Shown here: positions 38,795 to 47,759 of the stretch, one piece after another
How the letters are laid out: the number at the start of each line of letters is the position of its first letter
How positions within the stretch are numbered: the stretch's first letter is position 1
Source: Oscillospiraceae bacterium
GTDB taxonomy: Bacteria; Bacillota; Clostridia; Oscillospirales; Acutalibacteraceae
Length of the DNA: 64,000 bases
Assembly (NCBI GenBank): GCA_015065865.1
Contig: SVPM01000002.1
Span: 1 to 64,000 of the forward strand
Direction: 5' to 3'
The notes under the pieces: model-generated
Told to the model about the DNA's origin: nothing
Database searches by the model: none
Seen by the model: only the letters and a program-made list of their open reading frames with translations
Made by a program: the position numbers and the translations under genes

Positions 38795-40144
38795 ATGGGA
38801 CGACTCTTTGGCAGTGACGGCGTGCGCGGTGTGGCGAACGCGGGGCTGACCTGTGAGAATGTGATGAATATCGGCCGTGCGGCCGCCGCGATGTTGGCGG
38901 CGGACGGGCGCCGCGTGCAGGTGGCGGTCGGGTGGGATACCCGTGCCTCCTCCGAAATGTTGGCGGCGGCGCTTACGGCGGGGCTTTGCTCGGTGGGGGC
39001 AGACGTGCAGTTGCTCGGTGTGGTGCCTACCCCCGCGGTGGCGTATTTCACCCGTGTACACGAAGCGGATCTCGGTGTGGCGGTGGCGGCATCCCACACC
39101 CCGTGTGAATACAACGGACTTAAGTTGTTCGACCGTGCGGGGCGGCTGTCGGCGGCCGATGAGGCGCGTATCGAAGCCATTTTGCTGGACGGTGCGGGAG
39201 AAATCCCCTGCCCCGTCGGCGGTGAGGTCGGGCGTGTGTCAACGGTGTCGCGCGGTGCGGAGGAATATTTGTGGTATCTCGCCTCCACCGCGGCTGATCT
39301 GCGCGGTATGCGCGTGGCGGTGGACGGTGCCAACGGTGCCGCGTGTGAAGCGATGGCGCAACTGCTTGCTGACTTGGGAGCCACCCCCATACGATTGAAT
39401 TGCGAGCCGAACGGCAAGAACATCAACGCGTCGTGCGGTGTGGCGCAGGTCAATGGTTTGGCGGATTACGTGAAGGCACACAAATGCTTTGGCGGCATTG
39501 CGCTGGACGGCGACGGCGAGCGCTGCGTGGCGGTGGATGAAAAAGGCAATCGGCTGGACGGCGATCGTCTGCTGGCGGCGTTTGCGCTGGACCGTAAAGA
39601 AAAAGGTGCGCTGAAAGACCGTGCGGTGGTGACCACACCGCTTGCCAATCTCGGCTTTTTCCGCTTTTGTGAAACGCACGGTATGGCGGTGCACACGGTT
39701 GAAGTCGGCGGCGCGATACCCGAAGAAGCGGCGCGTGTGGGTGCCGTGCTCGGCGGCGATTCTACCGGCGCATTGGTGCTGCGGGAGTTTTCGCCCGTGG
39801 CGGACGGCCTGCTCACCGCCGTACAGTTGCTTACCCTGTGCCGTGAAAAGGGTTGCAAATTGTCGGCGGTGGGGGAACAGATGCCCCGCTCGCCCCAAGT
39901 GATGCTCACCGTGAAGGCGGATGACCGCGCCAAAGCCGCCTATATGGCAGACAAGACCCTTGCGGCGCACATTGCGAGTGTCAACGCCTCGCTCGGCGGC
40001 GAAGGACGGGTAACGGTGCGCCCCTCCGAAACCGAACCGCTCATCCGCGTGATGGTGGAAGGGCGCGAATTTCACGAGATCAATCACGTGGCGGTCGCGT
40101 TGGCGGCTACGATAAAACAGGCTATTGGAGCTTATGCGTTATGA
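38795..40144 (+). CDS. GlmM-like phosphohexomutase with non-canonical active-site motifs
   Basis: MGRLFGSDGVRGVANAGLTCENVMNIGRAAA; overall GlmM layout, but ASHTP, DGDGER, GDSTGA and RPSETEP replace the canonical motifs. Confidence 0.85.
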   Translation: MGRLFGSDGVRGVANAGLTCENVMNIGRAAAAMLAADGRRVQVAVGWDTRASSEMLAAALTAGLCSVGADVQLLGVVPTPAVAYFTRVHEADLGVAVAASHTPCEYNGLKLFDRAGRLSAADEARIEAILLDGAGEIPCPVGGEVGRVSTVSRGAEEYLWYLASTAADLRGMRVAVDGANGAACEAMAQLLADLGATPIRLNCEPNGKNINASCGVAQVNGLADYVKAHKCFGGIALDGDGERCVAVDEKGNRLDGDRLLAAFALDRKEKGALKDRAVVTTPLANLGFFRFCETHGMAVHTVEVGGAIPEEAARVGAVLGGDSTGALVLREFSPVADGLLTAVQLLTLCREKGCKLSAVGEQMPRSPQVMLTVKADDRAKAAYMADKTLAAHIASVNASLGGEGRVTVRPSETEPLIRVMVEGREFHEINHVAVALAATIKQAIGAYAL

Positions 40145-41013
40145 GAGAAGCAAATAATTGGGTAGACTATGAATTGTTGGATGCCTCGGCCGGTGAACGG
40201 TTGGAGCGGTGGGGTGAATTTATTCTTATTCGTCCCGACCCGCAGGTGGTGTGGGCAACGCCCAAGACTCACCCGATGTGGAAACGCGCGCACGCGCATT
40301 ATCACCGTTCGAACAGCGGCGGCGGTCACTGGGAGACCTTGCGCCCCTTGCCCGACAGTTGGCAGATCGGCTGGGGGGATCTGCGCTTCAACTTGAAACC
40401 GATGGGCTTTAAGCACACGGGATTGTTCCCCGAACAGGCGGTGAACTGGGCGGATATGGCCGCGCAGATCCGTGCGGCGGGACGCCCCGTTAAGGTGCTG
40501 AATCTGTTCGGCTACACCGGCGGCGCCACCCTTGCCTGTGTGGCGGCGGGTGCCCACGTGACCCACGTGGACGCCTCCCGCGGGATGGTGTCGTGGGGGC
40601 GTGAAAACGCGGTGGATTCGGGGCTTGCCGACCGTCCGATGCGCTGGCTGGTGGACGATTGCGGCAAATTCGTGCAGCGGGAAGTTCGCCGCGGCAACAC
40701 CTACGATGCCATTTTGATGGATCCGCCGTCCTACGGGCGCGGGCCCAACGGCGAGGTGTGGAAACTGGAAGATCAGATCTTTCCGTTGGTGCGGGATTGC
40801 GTGTCCCTTTTATCCGACGATCCGCTGTTTTTCTATATCAATTCCTACACCACGGGATTGTCCCCGTCGGTGATGCGGTATATTTTGCATGCGTTGATAC
40901 CGCCCGCACTCGGCGGCACGGTGGATGCGGATGAGATCGGTCTGCCGGTGACGGCAAGCGGACAGGTACTGCCTTGCGGGTCCACCGCCCGTTGGCGTGC
41001 AAACGAAGGTTGA
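40141..41013 (+). CDS. Class I SAM-dependent rRNA methyltransferase (RlmI/RlmK-like)
   Basis: VLNLFGYTGGATLACVAAGAHVTHVDASRGMVSWGRENA, DAILMDPPSYGRGPNGEVWKLE. Confidence 0.88.
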   Translation: MREANNWVDYELLDASAGERLERWGEFILIRPDPQVVWATPKTHPMWKRAHAHYHRSNSGGGHWETLRPLPDSWQIGWGDLRFNLKPMGFKHTGLFPEQAVNWADMAAQIRAAGRPVKVLNLFGYTGGATLACVAAGAHVTHVDASRGMVSWGRENAVDSGLADRPMRWLVDDCGKFVQREVRRGNTYDAILMDPPSYGRGPNGEVWKLEDQIFPLVRDCVSLLSDDPLFFYINSYTTGLSPSVMRYILHALIPPALGGTVDADEIGLPVTASGQVLPCGSTARWRANEG

Positions 41014-41111
41014 TTACGGATTTACGAGTATTTGGACAAAGCCGAGGGGGAATCGGCCCGTTAAAATCGGGTTCGGATGCGACTCTCGCCGGCCTAAAAG
41101 GAGGGACTGTC

Positions 41112-41954
41112 ATGGGGGATACGATGATCAATGCACGGCAGGTGTCCTTTTCCTACACCACCGAGGAGATCCCGCACGAAGTGCTCGGCGGGGTATCGCT
41201 TGCAGTGGAGAAGGGCAGTTTTACGGCGTTGCTCGGGCATAACGGTTCGGGCAAATCCACCATGGCCAAACTCTTTAACGCACTCTTGCTGCCGAGCGGC
41301 GGACAGGTGCTGGTGGAGGATATGGATACCGCCGTTGAGGCGAACAAATACGACGTGCGCCGCGCGGTGGGGATGGTGCTTCAAAATCCCGATAACCAGC
41401 TGGTGTCCACCGTGGTGGAGGAAGACGTGGCGTTCGGCCCCGAAAACTTGGGGGTCCCGCCTGCCGAAATTCGGGAACGGGTGGAAGCGGCACTGCGCGC
41501 GGTAGATATGTGGGAGTTCCGTGAACACGCGCCCCACAAGCTCTCGGGCGGACAAAAACAGCGGGTGGCCATTGCCGGTGTGCTTGCAATGCAACCGCGT
41601 TGTTTGGTGTTGGATGAGCCCACTGCTATGTTGGACCCGCAAGGGCGTCGCGAAGTGATGGAAACGGTGCGCCGTTTGAATCGCGAACAGGGTATGACGG
41701 TGGTGCTGATCACCCACTATATGGAAGAAGCGGCGAAAGCCGACCGCGTGGTGGTGATGGAAAGCGGCGCCGTGGTGATGGACGGCACCCCGCGTGAGGT
41801 GTTCGGCAACGTGGAGCGGTTGCGGGCTTTGCAACTGGATGTGCCGCAACCCACCGAACTTTGCCACGTGTTACGCGGAGCGGGAGTGGCACTGCCGCCC
41901 GACGTATTGACGGTAGATGAATGTGTAGAGGCGTTGGCCTCGATGATGGAGTAA
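41112..41954 (+). CDS. ecfA1: ECF transporter energy-coupling ATPase EcfA1
   Basis: LLGHNGSGKSTMAKL, LSGGQKQRVAIAGVLAM; first of ecfA1-ecfA2-ecfT-truA. Confidence 0.93.
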   Translation: MGDTMINARQVSFSYTTEEIPHEVLGGVSLAVEKGSFTALLGHNGSGKSTMAKLFNALLLPSGGQVLVEDMDTAVEANKYDVRRAVGMVLQNPDNQLVSTVVEEDVAFGPENLGVPPAEIRERVEAALRAVDMWEFREHAPHKLSGGQKQRVAIAGVLAMQPRCLVLDEPTAMLDPQGRREVMETVRRLNREQGMTVVLITHYMEEAAKADRVVVMESGAVVMDGTPREVFGNVERLRALQLDVPQPTELCHVLRGAGVALPPDVLTVDECVEALASMME

Positions 41955-41958
41955 GACT

Positions 41959-42822
41959 ATGGCCATTTTGGAAGTCGAAAATCTAACCTACGCGTATTCC
42001 GACGGGTTACCGACGGCGCGTGCGGCGGTAAACGACGTGTCGCTCACGGTGGAGGCAGGTAGTTTCGTGGGGGTCATCGGCCACACGGGCTCGGGCAAAT
42101 CCACCTTGGTGCAACATTTCAACGGATTGCTCCGCCCCACGGCCGGCCGCGTGTTGCTCGGCGGCAAGGATATCTGGGCCGACCCGAAAAAGATCCGTGA
42201 GGTGCGGTTTCGTGTGGGACTGGTGTTTCAGTACCCCGAGTATCAGTTGTTTGAAGATACCGTGCGGCAGGATATTGCCTTCGGGCCGCGTAATATGGGC
42301 CTTTCCGAAGCGGAGGTCGCCGAACGGGTGGAAGAAGCCGCCGCGTTTGTGGGGTTGCCCGCCGCCCTGTTGGATAAATCGCCTTTTGACCTGTCGGGCG
42401 GCGAAAAGCGCCGTGCGGCGGTGGCCGGTGTGATGGCGATGCGCCCCGAAGTGCTGATCTTGGACGAGCCCACCGCAGGGTTGGACCCCGCGGGCCAAGA
42501 GAACCTGTTGCGACAGGTGAAGGCGTATCAGCAAGAGCGCGGATGTACCGTGTTGCTTGTGTCCCACCGCATGGAAGACGTGGCGCGGGTGGCGGACCGC
42601 GTGCTGGTGATGCACGGCGGCCGCGTGGCGATGTACGATGATACGGCGGCGGTGTTTTCCCGTGCGGACGAATTGCGTGAGATCGGTCTGTCGATTCCTG
42701 ACGTGACGCGGGTGTTTATGGGACTGCGTGCGCGCGGTTTGGACGTGGGAGAAAACGTGTACACCGTCGAACAGGCGGCGGCGCGCTTGCTCCCGTTACT
42801 TCGCCGCGGGAAGGGGGAGTGA
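41959..42822 (+). CDS. ecfA2: ECF transporter energy-coupling ATPase EcfA2
   Basis: IGHTGSGKSTLVQHFNGLLRPTAG, VGLVFQYPEYQLFEDTV, LSGGEKRRAAVAGV. Confidence 0.94.
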   Translation: MAILEVENLTYAYSDGLPTARAAVNDVSLTVEAGSFVGVIGHTGSGKSTLVQHFNGLLRPTAGRVLLGGKDIWADPKKIREVRFRVGLVFQYPEYQLFEDTVRQDIAFGPRNMGLSEAEVAERVEEAAAFVGLPAALLDKSPFDLSGGEKRRAAVAGVMAMRPEVLILDEPTAGLDPAGQENLLRQVKAYQQERGCTVLLVSHRMEDVARVADRVLVMHGGRVAMYDDTAAVFSRADELREIGLSIPDVTRVFMGLRARGLDVGENVYTVEQAAARLLPLLRRGKGE

Positions 42823-42825
42823 CCG

Positions 42826-43641
42826 ATGTTGCGTGATATTACCATCGGGCAATATTTCCCCGTATCTTCGCCGATGCATCGATTGGATCCGCGTGTAAAA
42901 ATGGTGCTTACCGTGCTGTATATCGTGGCGCTGTTTTTGCCCAAAACGTGGGTGGGGCTGGCGCTTTCGGTGGTGCTGTTGGCGGTGGCGTATGCGCTGG
43001 CACGCATTCCGTTTTCGATGGTCGTCAAAAGTGTACGTCCCATTTTGCTGTTGGTTACTTTGACCGCGGCACTCAACCTGTTTTACAACAAAGAGGGCGT
43101 CGTGCTGTTTCAGTGGTGGATATTTACCGTGACCGACAGCGGGCTTGCCAAAACGGCGTTTATCATCGTGCGTATTTTATGCTTGATCGTGGGCAGTTCT
43201 CTGCTCACGTACACTACCACTCCCACGGCGCTCACCGATGCGATCGAACGGTTGCTCTCGCCGCTTAAAGCGGTGCGGTTAAACGTGCACGAACTGGCGA
43301 TGATGATGACCATCGCCCTGCGGTTCATTCCCACGTTGATCGAAGAGACCGACAAGATCATGTCGGCACAAAAAGCGCGCGGAGCAGATATGGAATCCGG
43401 CGGGCTGGTCCGCCGCATTCGCGCCTTGCTTCCCGTGTTGATCCCGCTGTTTGCCTCCTCCTTCCGCCGTGCTTATGAACTGGCGCTTGCTATGGAGTGC
43501 CGCTGTTATCGCGGCGGCGAAGGGCGCACGCGTATGAAGCAGTTGCGTATGGCACTGCGGGACGGGGTGGCGTTGCTCGTGATGGCGGTGGCCATTGCGC
43601 TGTTGATCGGGCTCAATTCTGTGTTTCCCAAGGTGATTTAG
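42826..43641 (+). CDS. ecfT: ECF transporter transmembrane protein EcfT
   Basis: ITIGQYFPVSSPMHRLDPRVKMVLTVLYIVALF, QKARGAD coupling motif. Confidence 0.94.
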   Translation: MLRDITIGQYFPVSSPMHRLDPRVKMVLTVLYIVALFLPKTWVGLALSVVLLAVAYALARIPFSMVVKSVRPILLLVTLTAALNLFYNKEGVVLFQWWIFTVTDSGLAKTAFIIVRILCLIVGSSLLTYTTTPTALTDAIERLLSPLKAVRLNVHELAMMMTIALRFIPTLIEETDKIMSAQKARGADMESGGLVRRIRALLPVLIPLFASSFRRAYELALAMECRCYRGGEGRTRMKQLRMALRDGVALLVMAVAIALLIGLNSVFPKVI

Positions 43642-43642
43642 T

Positions 43643-44398
43643 ATGAGACGGCTGATGCTGACTTTGCAATACATCGGTACACGGTATCACGGCTGGCAGG
43701 TGCAACCCAACGCCGTAACGGTGCAACAGTGTGTGCAGGATGCGATCGAACGGGTGACGGGGGTGCGTTCACCGCTGACGGGGTGCAGTCGTACCGATGC
43801 GGGCGTGCACGCCGAAATGTTTTGCTGTGCGACAGAAACCGAATCCCCCATACCCTGTGAAAAACTGGTGGCGGCGCTCAACGCGTGGCTGCCGCCCGAT
43901 ATTGCGGTAACCGACTGCCGTGAGGCAGCGGCGGATTTTCACCCGCGGTACGATGCGCGCGGCAAACAGTATCAATACCGCATTTGGAACCGTCCCGCCC
44001 GCAACCCCTTTTGGGAGGGGCGAGCACTGCATTTTCACCGCCCGTTGGACGTGGAAAAGATGCAACGCGCGGCAAACGATTTTTTGGGGCAACACGATTT
44101 CTCGGCGTTCTGCGCGGTCGGCAGTGACGTGGAGGACCGCGTGCGGACCGTGACCGAGAGCCGCGTTACCGTCGAGGACGGTATGGTAACGTTCACGGTG
44201 GCGGCGGATGGCTTTTTATACAATATGGTGCGTATTATGGTCGGCACGCTTTTGGATATTGAAAGCGGGCGGCTGGCGGAGGGGTGTATCCCCGATGTGT
44301 TGGCATCGTGTGACCGTGCGGCGGCAGGGCATACCGCCCCCGCGTGCGGATTGTACTTAACACAAGTATATTATGACAACCGAAAGGAGGCGCGGTGA
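43643..44398 (+). CDS. truA: tRNA pseudouridine(38-40) synthase TruA
   Basis: LTLQYIGTRYHGWQVQPNAVTVQ, GCSRTDAGVHA. Confidence 0.95.
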   Translation: MRRLMLTLQYIGTRYHGWQVQPNAVTVQQCVQDAIERVTGVRSPLTGCSRTDAGVHAEMFCCATETESPIPCEKLVAALNAWLPPDIAVTDCREAAADFHPRYDARGKQYQYRIWNRPARNPFWEGRALHFHRPLDVEKMQRAANDFLGQHDFSAFCAVGSDVEDRVRTVTESRVTVEDGMVTFTVAADGFLYNMVRIMVGTLLDIESGRLAEGCIPDVLASCDRAAAGHTAPACGLYLTQVYYDNRKEAR

Positions 44399-45669
44399 GG
44401 GTGGCAAGCAAACGCGATCTGACGATTAAAAAGCGGCGTGTGGCGGCAAAGGAAGAGCCGATGCCCGAAAAGGTATCCGCCGAACCCAAAGCACCGCGCC
44501 GCAAACCCCAAAGGCGTTCACGGCGGTACGGCCGTTCGGTTATTTGGCCGTTGCTGTTTCGCCTTACGCTGTTGGTGGCGGTGGTGATGTTGGGCGTGCT
44601 GTTGTGGCGCAACTGGGACGATCTGGCACCTGCGGCGCTGACCGAATGGTTTGACCGCACCGTTACCGGCGGTGACGGCGGCGATGGCTACCCCGTGGAT
44701 ATCAGCGGCGACAGCGTGGTGTCGATGCAGACCTTCGGCAACAATGCCGCGTTGTTGACCGATACCTCGTTGTTGGTTTACAATTCTTCGGGTGCTCAAA
44801 CCATCAACCGCGGGCATACGTTTGCCGACCCGTTACTTCGCACGGCAGGGGAATATATGCTGGTGGCGGAGTTGGGCGGTAACCGTTATATTCTGCACAC
44901 CAAAAAGGAAGAGGTGCTGAGCGGGCAGACACAGGGCGCGATCGTCAGTGCCGCCGTGAGCAGCAACGGACAGATCGCACTGGTGACCGAATCTTCGCAA
45001 AGTTATATGTCCGAAGTGTTGGTGTTTAACCGCAAGGGAAATAAGATGTTCCACTGGTACAGTGCCGACTTGATGGTGGCGGACGTGGCGTTCAGCCCCC
45101 GCCAAAAGGAGATCGCGGTGTTGGGCCTCTCGGCGGCGGAAGGGGATATGCGCTCTACCTTGCATATTTTCTCGCTCAGCGGCAAGGAGGAAGGGCCCAC
45201 CCATACCTATCGTAACACGGGCGCGATGATGGCGGCGGTGCAGTATTTCGACAACGGCCGCGTGGCGGCAGTGGGCGATACCGCCGTGTGGGTGTATGAC
45301 CCCGATAAAAACGAAGCGGCCGTGACCGAATTTGCAGATGCCGAGTTGTTGGGATTTGCCTTTGGCAACGATGGCATCGGTGCGGTCACGCGGGATTACG
45401 GTGAAAGCCGCGGCGGGATGTTGCGGGTGTTTACCTCTGTGGGTAACCCCGTGCGTGAGATCGCCTTTGCAGGAGATTACCGCCACGTTACGGCGGCGGG
45501 ACGCGGGTTTTATCTGCTGACGGAAGATACATTGTATCAGGCGGACGATGCAGGTATTGCCAAACAAACGACGGTGTCTGCAGACAGTTTGATGACGGTG
45601 GAAATGAATGCAAAGCCGCTGATCTTGCGGCTCAGCATGCTTACGCGGTGTACGTGGGACGAGGGATAA
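44395..45669 (+). CDS. Membrane-anchored beta-propeller-like protein (DUF5711-like)
   Basis: Basic N-terminus, one TM, then repeated beta-propeller-like segments; recognised by architecture only. Confidence 0.6.
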   Translation: MRVASKRDLTIKKRRVAAKEEPMPEKVSAEPKAPRRKPQRRSRRYGRSVIWPLLFRLTLLVAVVMLGVLLWRNWDDLAPAALTEWFDRTVTGGDGGDGYPVDISGDSVVSMQTFGNNAALLTDTSLLVYNSSGAQTINRGHTFADPLLRTAGEYMLVAELGGNRYILHTKKEEVLSGQTQGAIVSAAVSSNGQIALVTESSQSYMSEVLVFNRKGNKMFHWYSADLMVADVAFSPRQKEIAVLGLSAAEGDMRSTLHIFSLSGKEEGPTHTYRNTGAMMAAVQYFDNGRVAAVGDTAVWVYDPDKNEAAVTEFADAELLGFAFGNDGIGAVTRDYGESRGGMLRVFTSVGNPVREIAFAGDYRHVTAAGRGFYLLTEDTLYQADDAGIAKQTTVSADSLMTVEMNAKPLILRLSMLTRCTWDEG

Positions 45670-45715
45670 AATATAACCGCCGATTTGTGCGGCGGTTATC
45701 GAAGGAGGATACACG

Positions 45716-46441
45716 ATGAGCTTTTTGGTGGATATCGTGTTGATCGGCATCTTGCTGGCGGTGGTGTCCGTCTATGCGCGAAGATCCGTTTTTTCGGCAG
45801 GAATCGGCACGCTCGCTACCGCCGTTGCCGTGGTTGCGGCGGTGTTTTTAACACCGCTTGCGGCACCGTTCGTGGCGGAATACGCCGCGGCGCCGCTGAC
45901 CGAGCGGGCGGTGGCCGAGGAGTTGGCGGATATGTATTCCGCCCCGCACCTTGAAACGGCAGAGGAAACGGTGGCGGCATTGCCGATCGCGGATATGCTC
46001 GCGGCACGGCCGGATACCTATTTGCGCTTGCTTTCGAAATATCACGTGGAGCACGCGGCGGTGCAGGCGGCTTTCCGCGCCGACTTTGAGGGTATTTCCG
46101 TGGTACGCACCATAGCGGCACCTCTGGCAGAGGTGCTGGCAAAGACAACGGTGTTCTTTCTGTTGTGTTTGGTCTTGAACTTGATATTGCAACTGGTGGT
46201 ACGCCGTGTGGAACAAAACTTGCCTCCGCAACGGCGGTATCGCGGCATTAAACGGGCTGTCCCGCCGCTGTTCGGCGTGCTGTGCGGGCTCGTGTGGTCG
46301 TGGGTCGCGGTCACGGTGATCTCGTGGGTGGTTCCGCAAACGGCGGAACAGTTGGTGTTTCTTACCCCCGCTGTGTTGGAACGTACCGATTGGTATCGCT
46401 GGTTGCAAAGTATCAATCCGTTAGCATGGCTGCACAGATAA
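45716..46441 (+). CDS. CvpA-like membrane protein
   Basis: Multi-TM protein with CvpA-like N-terminus (VDIVLIGILLAVVSVYARRSVFSAG). Confidence 0.55.
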   Translation: MSFLVDIVLIGILLAVVSVYARRSVFSAGIGTLATAVAVVAAVFLTPLAAPFVAEYAAAPLTERAVAEELADMYSAPHLETAEETVAALPIADMLAARPDTYLRLLSKYHVEHAAVQAAFRADFEGISVVRTIAAPLAEVLAKTTVFFLLCLVLNLILQLVVRRVEQNLPPQRRYRGIKRAVPPLFGVLCGLVWSWVAVTVISWVVPQTAEQLVFLTPAVLERTDWYRWLQSINPLAWLHR

Positions 46442-46457
46442 TTAAGGGGGTCGTGTG

Positions 46458-47150
46458 ATGGCATACATATTGGATGTTGCGGTCATACTGATTGTGGTAC
46501 TTTGTGTATGGCGCGGCTTTCGCCACGGGTTGGTCCGCACCGCTGTGATGCTGGTCGGTTTTATGCTGGCGGCGTTTGTTGCCGGACAGGCGGCGACACC
46601 GTTGGCACAAGGGATATACAACGCCGCGATCGCCCCGCGGGTGGAAGCGGTGGTGACTGAGCGGTTGCAGGAACTCGGTGATACGGAAATTACCGTCGGA
46701 TTGGAAACGCTGTTCGGCGAAGGGACGATGCTTATCCCGTATTTTGAGAGTATGGGTTGGGACACCGCTGTAACGGTTTCACCGAGTGACCGCTCGGAAC
46801 AGGCGTTCCAACAGGCGATACGACCGGCGGTGGCCAAAGTGTTGCAACCGGCGGTAGTGTATCTCTTGGAAGCGGTGATATCGTTTCTGCTGTTCGTTTT
46901 GCTGTTGGTCGCGGTGTCCTTGCTGTCCCGCTTGTTGGATGCGGTGTTTAAACTGCCGCTGTTAAAGCAACTCAATCGATTCGGCGGTCTGGCGGCAGGG
47001 TTCCTCACGGGTGTGTTTTGGGCGTTGGTATTTACCGCGGTGTTACAATTCGCCATCGGTTGCGGATGGTTGGGCACGGCGATCACTTCCGAAACGGTGG
47101 AGGAAACGCGGTTGGTTTCAAAATTGGTCAATTGGAATTGGATGTTTTAA
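46458..47150 (+). CDS. CvpA family protein
   Basis: YILDVAVILIVVLCVWRGFRHGLVRTAVMLVGFMLAAFVA is a CvpA signature. Confidence 0.75.
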   Translation: MAYILDVAVILIVVLCVWRGFRHGLVRTAVMLVGFMLAAFVAGQAATPLAQGIYNAAIAPRVEAVVTERLQELGDTEITVGLETLFGEGTMLIPYFESMGWDTAVTVSPSDRSEQAFQQAIRPAVAKVLQPAVVYLLEAVISFLLFVLLLVAVSLLSRLLDAVFKLPLLKQLNRFGGLAAGFLTGVFWALVFTAVLQFAIGCGWLGTAITSETVEETRLVSKLVNWNWMF

Positions 47151-47183
47151 ATTTTTCCTAAAGAAAGGTTTGGCGACCTCATT

Positions 47184-47753
47184 ATGAAGTGGATAAACGT
47201 GAAATGGGAATGGACGGTACCGAACGTGCTGTCGCTTATCCGTATTGCATTGTTACCGGTGTTTGCGGTGCTGTATCTGTGCAGTGCCGCCCACCCCGCG
47301 CTGCTTTGGTGGGCGTTTGCGGTGGTGGTGGTGTCGGGGCTTACCGACCTGTTCGACGGGTGGATCGCCCGCCGCTTCAACCAGATAAGCGAAGCGGGCA
47401 AACTGTTGGATCCGCTGGCGGATAAATTGACACAGCTGACGGTGGTGATCTGCCTTGCCACACGGTTTCAAGAGGTGGTGTGGCTGATGTCCTTCTGCCT
47501 CGCCAAAGAGGTGGCACAGGTGGTCGGCGGGTTGTTGTTGCTGCACCGCGGTGACGAGGTGCGCGGCTCGCAATGGTTCGGTAAGGTGTGCACGTTCGTA
47601 TTCTATTCCGCTATGGCGGCTATCGTGCTGTTTGACGATATGCCGCAGGGTGTGCGTATCGGTCTTGTGGTGTTGGTCGGCGTGCTGATGCTCGTCACGT
47701 TTCTCGGCTATCTTTCCACCTATATCGGTGCGCGTAAATCTTTGAAGGAGTAA
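47184..47753 (+). CDS. pgsA: CDP-diacylglycerol--glycerol-3-phosphate 3-phosphatidyltransferase
   Basis: CDP-alcohol phosphotransferase motif DLFDGWIARRFNQISEAGKLLDPLADK. Confidence 0.93.
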   Translation: MKWINVKWEWTVPNVLSLIRIALLPVFAVLYLCSAAHPALLWWAFAVVVVSGLTDLFDGWIARRFNQISEAGKLLDPLADKLTQLTVVICLATRFQEVVWLMSFCLAKEVAQVVGGLLLLHRGDEVRGSQWFGKVCTFVFYSAMAAIVLFDDMPQGVRIGLVVLVGVLMLVTFLGYLSTYIGARKSLKE

Positions 47754-47759
47754 GTATAT

